Below are positions 44,623-53,763 of a DNA stretch of 64,000 nt, piece by piece. The notes under the pieces were generated by a model. It saw only the letters and a program-made list of their open reading frames with translations, did no database searches and was not told the origin of the DNA. How positions within the stretch are numbered: the first letter of the stretch is position 1; each line of letters begins with the position of its first letter. Both the position numbers and the translations under genes were made by a program. This DNA comes from Tardiphaga robiniae (GTDB taxonomy: Bacteria > Pseudomonadota > Alphaproteobacteria > Rhizobiales > Xanthobacteraceae), in contig NZ_LVYV01000001.1 of assembly GCF_001618955.1 (NCBI RefSeq), positions 689,501 through 753,500 of the forward strand, written 5' to 3'.

Positions 44623-45480
44623 TCACAAGCCGGTGGCGTCGGCTCCCGGGCCGAGCAGATTGCGCAGGATCGAGCCTTCCAGCGCCGCAAGATCTGCCGA
44701 GCCGCGCTGCCGCGGCCGGGCGATATCAACATTGATATCGTGTGCGATACGGCCGTCTTCAATCACCAGCACGCGATCCGCCAGCGCCACGGCCTCGGAC
44801 ACGTCATGCGTCACCAGAATCGAGGTGAAGGTCTGGTCGTGCCAGACGCGACCGAGCAGCTGCTGCATCGAAATACGCGTCAGCGCATCGAGTGCACCGA
44901 GCGGCTCGTCGAGCGCCAGCACACGCGGATGGCTGACCAGTGCCCGCGCCAGCGCAACACGCTGCTTCTGGCCACCTGACAAGACGGACGGCCATTGATC
45001 GCGCTTCTCGGCGAGGCCGACCTCCGTCAATGCACTTTCGGCGCGCGCCTTGGCATCGGCCGATGTCCGGTCGGTCCCCAAGCCAACTTCCACATTCGAG
45101 AGCACGCTGGCCCATGGCAACAGGCGCGGTTCCTGGAACATCACGCGGATGTCCTCCGCGCGGGTTTCCTCACCAAAGCTGATCGTGCCGACGGTCGGCG
45201 CGTCAAGGCCTGCGATCAGGCGGAGCAGCGTGCTCTTGCCGCAGCCGCTCTGGCCGACAATGGCCACGAACTGGCCAGCAGGAATATGCAGATCGACGCC
45301 GCGCAGCACTTCATTGCTGCCGAAGGATTTGCGGAGACCGCGGATGGTGAGCGACAGACCGCGGGACTTCTGCTCGGCCGGACGCCGCGCTTGCGTGGCG
45401 AGGGCCTGTTCGAAATCGACGGGCGCATCGATGACCTGAGCATCGGCATGGCTGAGGCGAAGAGACTGTTGCACGGTCAT
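44623..45480 (-). CDS. ssuB: Aliphatic sulfonate ABC transporter ATP-binding protein
   Basis: A 285-residue ATPase. Walker [21 protein letters not shown]-loop region [17 protein letters not shown], signature [17 protein letters not shown], Walker [12 protein letters not shown], and the H-loop [14 protein letters not shown]. An N-terminal extension of about 45 residues precedes the domain, as in many SsuB proteins. The ATG 27 bases after ssuC is preferred to a TTG overlapping the ssuC stop. It energises uptake through SsuC. Confidence 0.92.
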   Translation of the reverse strand: MTVQQSLRLSHADAQVIDAPVDFEQALATQARRPAEQKSRGLSLTIRGLRKSFGSNEVLRGVDLHIPAGQFVAIVGQSGCGKSTLLRLIAGLDAPTVGTISFGEETRAEDIRVMFQEPRLLPWASVLSNVEVGLGTDRTSADAKARAESALTEVGLAEKRDQWPSVLSGGQKQRVALARALVSHPRVLALDEPLGALDALTRISMQQLLGRVWHDQTFTSILVTHDVSEAVALADRVLVIEDGRIAHDINVDIARPRQRGSADLAALEGSILRNLLGPGADATGL

Positions 45481-45506
45481 TTCAAATTCTCGCTTCCGAA
45501 TTTCGC

Positions 45507-46313
45507 TCAATGTTTCTGAAAAGCCGGGTGCCAGGACAATGTCAGCCGTTCCAGCGCGCGCGAGGCACTGTCGGCCACCTTGCCCAGCAGCGCATAGATC
45601 AGAATGCTGAGCACCACGACGTCGATCTGCATGAATTCACGCGCCTGCATCGCCATGTAGCCAAGGCCCGACGAAGCCGCGATGGTTTCCGCCACGATCA
45701 GCGTCAGCCACATGATGCCGAGCGCAAAGCGCACGCCGACGAAGATCGAGGGCAACGCACCCGGGAAGATCACGCGGCGGAACAGTTCGCTGTTGCGCAT
45801 GCCATAGATGCGGCCCATCTCGATCAGTTGCGGATCGACCGTGCGAATGCCGTGCAGCGTGTTGAGATAGATCGGGAAGAATACGCCAAGCGCGACCAGG
45901 AACAGCTTGGCCGATTCATCGATGCCGAACCACAGGATGACCAGCGGGATCAGCGCCAGATGCGGCACGTTGCGCACCATCTGCAGCGTCGTGTCGGTGA
46001 GCTTGCTGCTGAGCTGCGACAGACCGTTGGCCAGACCGAAGGCAAAGCCGATGCTACCGCCGATCAGGAAGCCGACGGACGCACGCCAGAACGACACCCA
46101 GATATTCTGGGCGAGTTCGCCCGAGACCAGCAGCTTCCACCCGGCCAAGGCAACATCGGTCGGCGCCGGCATTACCCGCGCCGGCACGTAACCGGTCACG
46201 CAAGCGGCCTGCCAGACGAGCAGGATGACCAGTGGTACGATCCATTGGGTCAGGCCATCGATGCGCGGCAGGCGAAAGCTGCGAACGCGGGGAAGGATTT
46301 CAACAATGCTCAT
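45507..46313 (-). CDS. ssuC: Aliphatic sulfonate ABC transporter permease
   Basis: A 268-residue permease with about six hydrophobic segments. The cytoplasmic coupling motif [20 protein letters not shown] (EAA-type) with [20 protein letters not shown] is typical of SsuC/TauC permeases. It lies 18 bases after ssuD and upstream of ssuB in the operon. The usual substrate-binding protein gene ssuA is missing here, so uptake must rely on one encoded elsewhere. Confidence 0.93.
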   Translation of the reverse strand: MSIVEILPRVRSFRLPRIDGLTQWIVPLVILLVWQAACVTGYVPARVMPAPTDVALAGWKLLVSGELAQNIWVSFWRASVGFLIGGSIGFAFGLANGLSQLSSKLTDTTLQMVRNVPHLALIPLVILWFGIDESAKLFLVALGVFFPIYLNTLHGIRTVDPQLIEMGRIYGMRNSELFRRVIFPGALPSIFVGVRFALGIMWLTLIVAETIAASSGLGYMAMQAREFMQIDVVVLSILIYALLGKVADSASRALERLTLSWHPAFQKH

Positions 46314-46331
46314 GATGGGTGCCTGTCGGAA

Positions 46332-47489
46332 TTACGAGGCGCTCTGCGCGCGATGCTCATTGGCAACGATTTCACCGACCGGGCCGGTGCGCGTGCGTAG
46401 CGATGTGACATTGTCGTGCTGTTGCAGCGACAGCAGCGGGAAGACGAGCTCAGCGAAGCGATAGGCTTCCTCAAGATGCGGATAGCCGGACATGATGAAG
46501 GTATCGACGCCGACGTCCTGATATTCCTTGATACGCGCCGCAACGGTCTGCGCATCGCCGACCAGCGCCGTACCGGCGCCACCGCGCACGAGGCCGACGC
46601 CGGCCCAGAGATTCGGGCTGATCTCGAGCTTGTCGCGACGTCCGCCATGTAGCTGCATCATGCGCTGCTGGCCGACCGAGTCCTGCCGGGCCAAGGTCTT
46701 CTGCGCATTGGCGATGACGTCGTCTGTCACATATTGGATGAGTTCGTCGGCGGCCTTCCATGCCGCCTCATTGGTCTCGCGCACCACCACATGAAGACGG
46801 ATGCCGAAAGACAGCTTGCGGCCGCGCTTTTCGGCAGCAGCCTTGACGCGCGCAACCTTCTCGGCGACCAGCGCCGGCGGCTCGCCCCAGGTGAGATATT
46901 TGTCGACGGTGTCCACCGCGACATCGATGCCGGCGTCAGACGAGCCGCCGAAATACAGCGGCGGGCGCGGCGACTGCACCGGCGGGAAGATCAGACGACC
47001 ATCCTCGATCTGGATATGCTTGCCCTGGACATTGACGGTCTTGCCAGCCAGCAGGTCGTTATAGACGTTGAGGAACTCGCGTGTGACGGCATAGCGCTCA
47101 TCGTGCGGCAGGAAAATGCCGTCGCCCTTGTTCTCGACGGGATCGCCGCCAGTCACGACATTGATCAGGAGACGACCGTTCGTGACACGGTCCAGCGTTG
47201 CGGTCATGCGCGCGGCGACGCTCGGCGACTGCAGGCCCGGCCGAACGGCCACGAGATAGCGAAGCTGTTCGGTCCATGGAGCCACGGCCGATGCGACCAC
47301 CCATGAATCCTCACAGCTGCGTCCCGTGGGCAACAACACGCCGAAATACCCCAGCTGATCGGCGGCCTGCGCGATCTGACGGAGATATTTGAAGTCGATG
47401 TCGCGCGCACCATGGGTCGAAGCGAGATAACGTCCATCGCCGTGGGTCGGCAGGAACCAGAGAACATTGGCTTTGGATGGATTGCTCAT
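46332..47489 (-). CDS. ssuD: FMNH2-dependent alkanesulfonate monooxygenase
   Basis: A 385-residue luciferase-fold enzyme that cleaves C-S bonds of alkanesulfonates, releasing sulfite and aldehyde. Start [20 protein letters not shown] is preferred over a longer frame. Family segments [59 protein letters not shown] and [20 protein letters not shown] are strongly SsuD-like. It heads the operon ssuD-ssuC-ssuB-flavin reductase on the minus strand, which serves sulfur scavenging under sulfate limitation. Confidence 0.93.
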   Translation of the reverse strand: MSNPSKANVLWFLPTHGDGRYLASTHGARDIDFKYLRQIAQAADQLGYFGVLLPTGRSCEDSWVVASAVAPWTEQLRYLVAVRPGLQSPSVAARMTATLDRVTNGRLLINVVTGGDPVENKGDGIFLPHDERYAVTREFLNVYNDLLAGKTVNVQGKHIQIEDGRLIFPPVQSPRPPLYFGGSSDAGIDVAVDTVDKYLTWGEPPALVAEKVARVKAAAEKRGRKLSFGIRLHVVVRETNEAAWKAADELIQYVTDDVIANAQKTLARQDSVGQQRMMQLHGGRRDKLEISPNLWAGVGLVRGGAGTALVGDAQTVAARIKEYQDVGVDTFIMSGYPHLEEAYRFAELVFPLLSLQQHDNVTSLRTRTGPVGEIVANEHRAQSAS

Positions 47490-47978
47490 CGGCGACGTCT
47501 CTCTCGCATCGGGCGACCATTGCGGCATCGCGAGAGGATGGTGTCATGACATAAGTCTGTCGAGTGGCCCGGGAAAATAGCGACGTGCGCACTGTGACTT
47601 ACGCTGATGACGAGGCGTTCCTTTCAAACTTCCGGGCATATGCAGCGCATTTTTCTCCGCCAACCTTGCATCCTGCGGCGATCACAACCGCGTGGGTCGG
47701 AATACAAGAGCTCGGCCGGCGATCAGCGCGACTGAGTGGGGAATTTCATGCTGAGATCGCGGCGCGTGATACTCAGATTGTTTTACTCAAAGGCCGATCA
47801 TGAGAATGATCATGCACGCCCTTATTGAGCGATCTGGCGCTTTCGCCCTCGTCATTGACGCTTTGTTAATGACGTCAGCACCGCTACCGCTCCAAATCGC
47901 GCGGCATTTACACAACTACCAGCGTTTTGCGAACCGATTTAACCAAATCGACAAGGCGTTTTGCGAGGCTCGGCCACC
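47490..47978. other. Intergenic region, divergent promoter area
   Basis: A 489-bp gap between ssuD and the GGDEF-EAL gene. Short frames inside (for example a 79-codon one at 47564-47803 beginning with GTG) lack protein-like composition and a ribosome site. A small inverted repeat GATCAT-GAGA-ATGATC lies at 47798-47813. It should hold the ssu and GGDEF-EAL promoters; no clear operator was identified. Confidence 0.4.
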
Positions 47979-49823
47979 ATGCAGAACGCATCCACCCCAG
48001 GCTCGTCGGCCTCTCCAATGAACAGCGACCGCCCGACCGCAACCTCTTCGACCGAGGCTGCTACCGGATTCGTGGATAGCGATGCCGCACGCGAATTGGA
48101 GATGCTGCGCGAGATCGTACGCATGCTGCCGGCCTCCGTCACTGTGCAAGACGATCAGGGCGACTTTCTGCTGGTGAATGACGCCGCGGCAATCCAGTTC
48201 AATGCATCGGCGGACCAATTCAACAGACCCGATCCGCAATCGGACTTTCTGGTGCAGGCATTGACGCATCGACGCGCCACCGCGCTCGACCTGCTGCAGT
48301 CCGGCCGCTCTGCCGTGTTCGAGGAACGCGTCAATTCCGAACGCGACAGACGGGTGTTTCTGACCACGCATCGCCCGGTGCGCATCGGTGACCGCAGCGT
48401 GCTACTGTCCAGCGCCACCGATGTGAGCCGGCAGAAAGCGATGGAAGAAGAGCTATTTCGTCGCGCCTATTACGACGAGCTGACCGATCTGCCGACGCGG
48501 CGCATGATCGAGAAACATGTCGGCGACGTCATTGGCCATTCCGGCGAAACATCACATTTCGCGCTGGCCTTCCTCGACATCGACAATTTCAAGCACATCA
48601 ACGACTATTACGGTCACAGCGTCGGTGATGCGCTGCTGGTGCAGTTCGCCAAGCGGCTGGCGCTCGACCTGCGCGGCACCGACATGCTGTCGCGGATTTC
48701 CGGCGACGAATTCCTGCTGCTGCTGAACCCGATCCAGAGCCAGCAGGAGGTCGCCGAATATCTGGAGCTGCTGGTGCAGCGGCTGCGCGCGCCGTTCTTC
48801 ATCGACGGCTCCGAAGTATTCGCCTCCGCCTCGATCGGTGTCAGCCTCTATCCCGAACACGGCCGCAACTACGACGCGCTGCATCAGAACGCCGATATCG
48901 CGATGTATCGCGTGAAGAACGAGACCAAGGGCGCTGCGGTGTTCTTCGACTCCAGCATGGAGAGCGAGGCGCTGGCCCGCATGGCCACCGAACAGTCATT
49001 GCGGCTGGCGATTCTCGACAAGCGGTTCTGCTGCGCGTTTCAGCCGAAGGTCGATATCCGCAGCCTGGAGATCAAGGGCATCGAGGCCCTGGTGCGGCTG
49101 CGCAACGACGATGGCGTGATCCAGGCCCCCGGCACCTTCATCAATCTGGCCGTCGAACTCGGCCTGATTGACGAGCTCACCCATCTGGTGCTCGCCGAGA
49201 TCATGAAGTCGATCGACCTGATCGACGAGACCTTCGGCGCCGCGGCCACTATCAGCATCAACGTCGCTGCCAAACAGGCTGGCAATCCGGAATTCATGCG
49301 CGCCTTTGCCAGGGCGATCGAGGAGACTGGCTGCCCGACGCGCTTCATGGTCGAGGTGACCGAAGACGCATTCGTCGCCAAGACGCATTTCCAGGACGAC
49401 ATCCTGCCGATGTTCCGGGCGCTTGGCGTCGGCATCTCCATCGACGATTTCGGCGTCGGCTATTCGTCGCTGTCGGCGCTGGCGGATATCACCGCCGACG
49501 AGATCAAGATCGACCGCTCCTTCATCACGGACATCCACAAGCGCCCGCGCAGCCAGGGCATCCTCCGCGCCATCGAGTCGCTCAGCGAGGCGCTGGGCAT
49601 GGCGGTGATCGCCGAAGGCGTCGAGACCTTCGAGGAACTGGCCTATCTTCAGGCCGCGACCAAGATCCGCTACGCGCAGGGCTATTATTTCTCCGAGCCG
49701 ATTTTTCTGGAAGAACTGCAGCCACAGACGCGCACCAGTAGCGACGTGCGCGGCGCATCATCGGCTCGCCCGGCAGCAGATGCCCGCCCGGCCTATTCCC
49801 GCTCCGGCGGACGGGGATATTAA
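47979..49823 (+). CDS. PAS-GGDEF-EAL cyclic-di-GMP signalling protein
   Basis: A 614-residue soluble protein. A disordered Ser/Thr/Ala-rich N-terminus, a PAS-like sensor (about 40-150), a GGDEF domain (about 160-325) whose active-site motif reads SGDEF (residues 241-245), and an EAL domain (about 335-590) with intact E369-A370-L371 in KGIEALVRLRN, plus ISINVAAKQ and SIDDFGVGYSSLSAL. The EAL side is probably an active phosphodiesterase; the GGDEF may be active or regulatory. Start is the ATG; a TTG 18 bases upstream is less likely. It could tune LapG-type adhesin release, but a direct link is unproven. Confidence 0.9.
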   Translation: MQNASTPGSSASPMNSDRPTATSSTEAATGFVDSDAARELEMLREIVRMLPASVTVQDDQGDFLLVNDAAAIQFNASADQFNRPDPQSDFLVQALTHRRATALDLLQSGRSAVFEERVNSERDRRVFLTTHRPVRIGDRSVLLSSATDVSRQKAMEEELFRRAYYDELTDLPTRRMIEKHVGDVIGHSGETSHFALAFLDIDNFKHINDYYGHSVGDALLVQFAKRLALDLRGTDMLSRISGDEFLLLLNPIQSQQEVAEYLELLVQRLRAPFFIDGSEVFASASIGVSLYPEHGRNYDALHQNADIAMYRVKNETKGAAVFFDSSMESEALARMATEQSLRLAILDKRFCCAFQPKVDIRSLEIKGIEALVRLRNDDGVIQAPGTFINLAVELGLIDELTHLVLAEIMKSIDLIDETFGAAATISINVAAKQAGNPEFMRAFARAIEETGCPTRFMVEVTEDAFVAKTHFQDDILPMFRALGVGISIDDFGVGYSSLSALADITADEIKIDRSFITDIHKRPRSQGILRAIESLSEALGMAVIAEGVETFEELAYLQAATKIRYAQGYYFSEPIFLEELQPQTRTSSDVRGASSARPAADARPAYSRSGGRGY

Positions 49824-49836
49824 GGCACCCAACTTT

Positions 49837-49922
49837 CGTCGTGCCCGGGCTTGTCCCGGGCATCCACGTCTTGGCTGTAAATGAAGGAAGGCGTGGATGG
49901 CCGGACAAGCCCGGGCACGACG
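49837..49922. repeat. GTCGTGCCCGGGCTTGTCC-type inverted repeat
   Basis: Left arm CGTCGTGCCCGGGCTTGTCC...ATCCACG and right arm CGTGGAT...GGACAAGCCCGGGCACGACG are near-perfect inverted copies of 32 bases separated by about 24. It is a frequent intergenic palindrome in this bacterial group and shares the CCGGGACAAGCCCGG word with the hairpin at 27323. Located just after the GGDEF-EAL stop, it may terminate transcription. Confidence 0.75.
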
Positions 49923-50040
49923 GAGCTTTTACAGGACCGCCAGCCAGAGCATCATTGCTGGGACGGACTGACCGCCATCTTCCACTTGTTATGCAGGCTA
50001 TCTATATGTCGGTAGCACTGCGCATCACCAGAGAGCCCCC

Positions 50041-50445
50041 ATGCCCGTCGTCCCGCTGTTTCTGAATATCCTCTGGATCGTGTTCGGCGGATTGGGAATG
50101 GCGGTCGGCTGGCTGATCGCGGCCGTCGTCATGGCCATCACCATCATCGGCCTGCCCTGGGCCCGCGCCGCCTTCAATATCGCCGCCTATACGTTGCTGC
50201 CGTTCGGCCAGCGTGCCGTCGACCGTGAGGCCGTCACCGGCCGCGGCGACATCGGCACGGGTGTGCTCGGCCTGATCGGCAATGTGATCTGGCTGGTGCT
50301 GGCAGGCTGGTGGCTGGCGATCGGCCATCTCATCGCGGCGCTCGCGCTGGCCATCACCATCGTCGGCATTCCCTTTGCCTGGGCACATCTGAAGCTCGCC
50401 GGCATCGCGCTATGGCCTATCGGCAAGGTCATCGTACCGGCCTAA
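50041..50445 (+). CDS. YccF domain-containing inner-membrane protein
   Basis: A 134-residue protein with two repeated halves, each a hydrophobic helix pair: FLNILWIVFGGLGMAVGWLI and LIGNVIWLVLAGWWLAIGHL, followed by the ITIIGLPWARAAFNIAAYTL and ITIVGIPFAWAHLKLAGIAL segments. This duplication and the LPFG / LWPIGK loops are the YccF signature. The role is unknown; a structural inner-membrane protein is likely. It stands alone between a repeat and the polysaccharide deacetylase. Confidence 0.88.
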   Translation: MPVVPLFLNILWIVFGGLGMAVGWLIAAVVMAITIIGLPWARAAFNIAAYTLLPFGQRAVDREAVTGRGDIGTGVLGLIGNVIWLVLAGWWLAIGHLIAALALAITIVGIPFAWAHLKLAGIALWPIGKVIVPA

Positions 50446-50560
50446 CGCGCATTGCGTTGAACAAATTCAAATTTTCTCGTTGAGAGTGCGCCGCGCATAC
50501 GCGTGGTTAACTATTTCGCTCAATGGTGAAACGAGGTGGGCCTCGGGCGCCGGAGTGAAT

Positions 50561-51622
50561 ATGCGTAAGCTTCCTTTTTTGATCGTTGCAGGTTCTTTCA
50601 CGGCGGTTGGCGCCGCGGGCGCAGGCGCCTGGCATCTTTTCGGACCCGCCCCTGCACAGACCGCCAAGGCAAAATCTGACAAGAGCGAGCTGACGACCGC
50701 CTCCATCGATACGCGCGCCGCGAAGCCGGGCGCATCGGCCGCGCCGGCCGAGCCGGCGCCACGCGTACAGGCCGTGGCGGCGGCACCGGCTGCCATGCCC
50801 ACAGCTCCCGCGGTGGAAAAGCGCCCGACCGTGGCCAAGCCTGTCTGCAACAATCCGAATGCGCTCGGCGTGTCGCGCACCGTGCAGATCGACACCACCG
50901 GCGGCCCCGGCCTCGGCATGTCGCAATATCGCGACTATGACTTCCTGCAGCCCGGCGAAGTCGTACTCACCTTCGATGACGGCCCATGGCCGGTGACGAC
51001 GCCCGCCGTGCTGGCGGCGCTCAGCGCTCAATGCGTACAGGCCGTGTTCTTCCCGATCGGCAAGCATGCCACCTGGCATCCCGCGGTGTTGAAGCAGGTG
51101 ATCGCGGCCGGCCATTCGGTTGGCACCCATACCTGGTCGCACCAGAATCTGGCGACCAAGACGCCGCAGGAAGCCAAGGACGAGATCGAGCGCGGCATCA
51201 GCGCCATCACGCTGATGGCCGGCCAGCCGCTGTCGCCGTTCTTCCGTTTCCCGCAGCTGCGCCAGAATGCGGAGCTGAAGGCCTATCTCGCCGAGCGCAA
51301 CATCGCCGCCTTCTCCATCGATATCGATTCCGAGGATTTCCGCATCCACAATGCGGGCAAGCTCGTCGCTTCGGTGATGGAAAAGCTGAAGAAGAAGGGC
51401 AAGGGCATCATCCTGATGCATGACCTGCACAAGTGGTCCGCCGCTGCGGTGCCGGATCTGCTCGCCCAGCTCAAGGCCGGCGGTTACAAGGTCGTGCATA
51501 TCCGCGCCAAGGATACGCTGCCGACGATCGCGAGCTACGACGCCGCCATCGCCGCCGAGCTGCAGCCGGTGAAAACCAGCAATGCGCGTCCGATTTCCAA
51601 CGTGATCCAGACGGTCGACTAG
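50561..51622 (+). CDS. Secreted polysaccharide deacetylase (NodB homology)
   Basis: A 353-residue exported enzyme. MRKLPFLIVAGSFTAVGAAG is the signal/anchor, then an Ala/Pro-rich linker, then the NodB domain: VVLTFDDGPWPVTTPAVLAA (metal Asp and catalytic base), GHSVGTHTWSHQNLA (His-x-x-x-His zinc ligands), FFRFPQLRQNAELKAYL and IILMHDLHKWSAAAVPDL. Ribosome site CCGGAG. It would remove N-acetyl groups from peptidoglycan or an exopolysaccharide. It is followed by a good terminator. Confidence 0.9.
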   Translation: MRKLPFLIVAGSFTAVGAAGAGAWHLFGPAPAQTAKAKSDKSELTTASIDTRAAKPGASAAPAEPAPRVQAVAAAPAAMPTAPAVEKRPTVAKPVCNNPNALGVSRTVQIDTTGGPGLGMSQYRDYDFLQPGEVVLTFDDGPWPVTTPAVLAALSAQCVQAVFFPIGKHATWHPAVLKQVIAAGHSVGTHTWSHQNLATKTPQEAKDEIERGISAITLMAGQPLSPFFRFPQLRQNAELKAYLAERNIAAFSIDIDSEDFRIHNAGKLVASVMEKLKKKGKGIILMHDLHKWSAAAVPDLLAQLKAGGYKVVHIRAKDTLPTIASYDAAIAAELQPVKTSNARPISNVIQTVD

Positions 51623-51652
51623 CGCCTGATCCACTCGGGTTGAACCCAATCG

Positions 51653-51685
51653 AGGCCGGTGCGGCACCGCTGCCCCGGCCTTTTT
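51653..51685 (+). terminator. Rho-independent terminator after polysaccharide deacetylase
   Basis: Stem AGGCCGG / CCGGCCT with a 15-base inner loop that can form a further small stem, followed by TTTTTG. It is 31 bases after the deacetylase stop and oriented for the plus strand. Confidence 0.8.
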
Positions 51686-51830
51686 GTGTTTCGTGGCGAG
51701 GCGCGCGGCGAAACAAAACGATCCCCCGACGAAACCATTTTCCGTCTTGACGCAGACCGCGTGAAACCCGGCATAGTTATCCATCTGTCCAACGACGCGG
51801 CACACGGCGCCGCCCAACGGGGATAGTCAC

Positions 51831-52007
51831 ATGCGCATCATCGGTTTCATCGTCGCCTTCTCGTTCGCCTTTGCCGGCCCGTCATTCTCCGGCACCGCGA
51901 TGAACGACCTGCCGGGCATCGGCACCTTTTCCTACAACGGCGCGCAGATCGCCTCTGAGACGGCGACGGCGAAATTCGCCTATCTGACGCTCACGCGTCG
52001 CGCCTGA
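51831..52007 (+). CDS. Small exported hypothetical protein
   Basis: A 58-codon frame beginning MRIIGFIVAFSFAFAGPSFS, a convincing short signal peptide, followed by SGTAMNDLPGIGTFSYNGAQ and ending with TLTRRA. A GGGGATAG ribosome site precedes the ATG. It is followed 46 bases later by another exported protein gene on the same strand. I do not recognise the family; the frame is too short for certainty, but signal-peptide composition and position support it. Confidence 0.5.
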   Translation: MRIIGFIVAFSFAFAGPSFSGTAMNDLPGIGTFSYNGAQIASETATAKFAYLTLTRRA

Positions 52008-52053
52008 TCGCATCCCTCCCCTCCGACATCCCCAGACATAGAAAGCCATCACC

Positions 52054-52554
52054 ATGACCTCATTCAGCGCAAATCTGATCGGACACACGCTCAAGGCCGC
52101 CACTGTCGGCGCAATCCTGATGCTGTCGGCGACAGCGAGCCAGGCCCAGTCGGCGAGCCCCTTTGCCGGCTTTGACGGATCGTGGAGCGGCAGCGGCACC
52201 GTGTCGCTGTCGGACGGCTCCTCGGAGCAGATTCGCTGCCGCGCCACCTACAATGTTGTCGGCGGTACTGCATTGAAACAGTCCCTGCGCTGCGCCAGCG
52301 ACAGCTACAAGTTCGAGCTCAGCAGCGATGTGAAGAGCCAGGACGGTCAGGTGACCGGCACCTGGGGTGAGGCCAGCCGCAATATCTTCGGTAATCTGCA
52401 GGGTAGCGCCGGCGGCGGCCAGATCGACGTCTTCGTCGAGGCCGCCGGCTTCGCCGCCAACCTGACGCTGACGACCAAGGGCAACAAGCAGCTGGTCTCG
52501 ATCAGCTCCAAGGGACAGATCCGCGACGTCTCGATCAATATGATCCGGAGCTGA
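52054..52554 (+). CDS. Exported hypothetical protein
   Basis: A 166-residue protein with a signal peptide (LKAATVGAILMLSATASQAQ, cleaved near residue 32) and a mature beta-rich body: FDGSWSGSGTVSLSDGSSEQ, LRCASDSYKFELSSDVKSQD, GTWGEASRNIFGNLQGSAGG. Two cysteines (in EQIRCRATY and SLRCASD) could form a disulfide. This resembles small calycin-like, lipid-binding or envelope proteins of Bradyrhizobium relatives, but no function is assigned. It converges with the acyltransferase gene, eight bases apart. Confidence 0.72.
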   Translation: MTSFSANLIGHTLKAATVGAILMLSATASQAQSASPFAGFDGSWSGSGTVSLSDGSSEQIRCRATYNVVGGTALKQSLRCASDSYKFELSSDVKSQDGQVTGTWGEASRNIFGNLQGSAGGGQIDVFVEAAGFAANLTLTTKGNKQLVSISSKGQIRDVSINMIRS

Positions 52555-52562
52555 CGCAGAAC

Positions 52563-53651
52563 CTATGCGGCTTGATGCTGTCGACCCACGGCATCAAGCC
52601 CACTGCCTGACACGCGTGTTTTGATGCCCGGCTGCCGCCTGCGCCTGATCACGCGAAGCAGCGGGTTTTCAATTGTGAGATGCACGATGATGCCCGCGCC
52701 GCCGGCTATAGCGACATAACACAGCATCATCATCGTCGATGCTTCGGGCGTCGGCAGTTGAAGCCATCGCTCATTACTTGTTTTCATGACTTCGAAAACG
52801 ATCGGATGCGTGAGATAGATGGCGTAGGACGCATCGCCGATCAGAATCAGCGGCTGCCAAGTTATGGCACCGCCGGCATATTCGACAAACAGCGCACTGG
52901 CGACGATCACGACCGGCGCGGCTGCGGCGAGCGCCATATAAACCGACGGCGTGACGCTGTTTGCCCATAGCGGCCCCACGAATTGCGACCCATAGCAGAG
53001 TGTGACGAGTGCGGCGCCGATCCAGACAATGGAGCGTTGTGGTGCAGCGGGAGCAAAAACCTGCAGCGCATAGAAGATCGCGATCCCGGCGATGAAGAAC
53101 TGCGTATAGTCGAAGGACAGATAGTGGCAGGCAGCCGCCGTGCAGACGGCGGCCGCGGCATAGTTCAACGCCACCAGACATCCGACGACGATCAGCGGCG
53201 CCAGACGGCGGCTGATCGCAAGCGCTGCTGCGAAGATCAGATAAAAATACACCTCGTAATTCAGCGACCACCCGACATTCAGGATCGGATATTTGTCGCC
53301 GATCGGCGCGAACATCAGGCTGCGGCCGACATAGGCCCAGAGCGGCTCGGACGAACGGCCATCCAGCGGCTTTGCCCATGTCGCTGCCTCAAGCAGCGCA
53401 GATCCGAACATCACGACAAGAAGCACGGCTGTACACAGCCAATAGAGCGGTGCGATCCGCTCCAAGCGCTTGGCGAGAAAATCGTCAGCACCCTTCCGGG
53501 TGATGAAACACATGATGAAGCCGGAGATGACGAAGAAGGTGGAGACCCCGAAGAATTCGGTGTGCCAATCGCCGGCGAACTTGTAGCCGGTGTGGAAGAA
53601 CACCACACCGAGGGCAGCTATGCCGCGCAACACCTGCAGATTTGACAGCAT
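52563..53651 (-). CDS. Acyltransferase family 3 membrane protein
   Basis: A 362-residue integral-membrane O-acyltransferase. Start MLSNLQVLRGIAALGVVFFH is set by the family N-terminus (QxLRGIAALxVVxxH, with catalytic His about residue 20) and an AGGGAG site. About ten hydrophobic segments follow; RLERIAPLYWLCTAV and SLNYEVYFYLIFAAA are family motifs. It would transfer acetyl or succinyl groups to a polysaccharide or lipid at the membrane. The C-terminal part is Gln/Arg-rich. The target is unknown. Confidence 0.88.
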   Translation of the reverse strand: MLSNLQVLRGIAALGVVFFHTGYKFAGDWHTEFFGVSTFFVISGFIMCFITRKGADDFLAKRLERIAPLYWLCTAVLLVVMFGSALLEAATWAKPLDGRSSEPLWAYVGRSLMFAPIGDKYPILNVGWSLNYEVYFYLIFAAALAISRRLAPLIVVGCLVALNYAAAAVCTAAACHYLSFDYTQFFIAGIAIFYALQVFAPAAPQRSIVWIGAALVTLCYGSQFVGPLWANSVTPSVYMALAAAAPVVIVASALFVEYAGGAITWQPLILIGDASYAIYLTHPIVFEVMKTSNERWLQLPTPEASTMMMLCYVAIAGGAGIIVHLTIENPLLRVIRRRRQPGIKTRVSGSGLDAVGRQHQAA

Positions 53652-53763
53652 GGGGCTCCCTCGACCGCCCGTCGCGGTCGGGGGCAAACCTCTGGCAGAG
53701 ACGAGAGTTCCGCCGATCTGGAACTCTTGCGGGACAAAGAAGGCGGCGAGGTGACGCGAGTGG

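Noticed and set aside
47564-47803. 79-codon plus-strand frame upstream of the GGDEF-EAL gene
   Set aside because: GTG start without ribosome site, no recognised family, overlaps the divergent promoter area.
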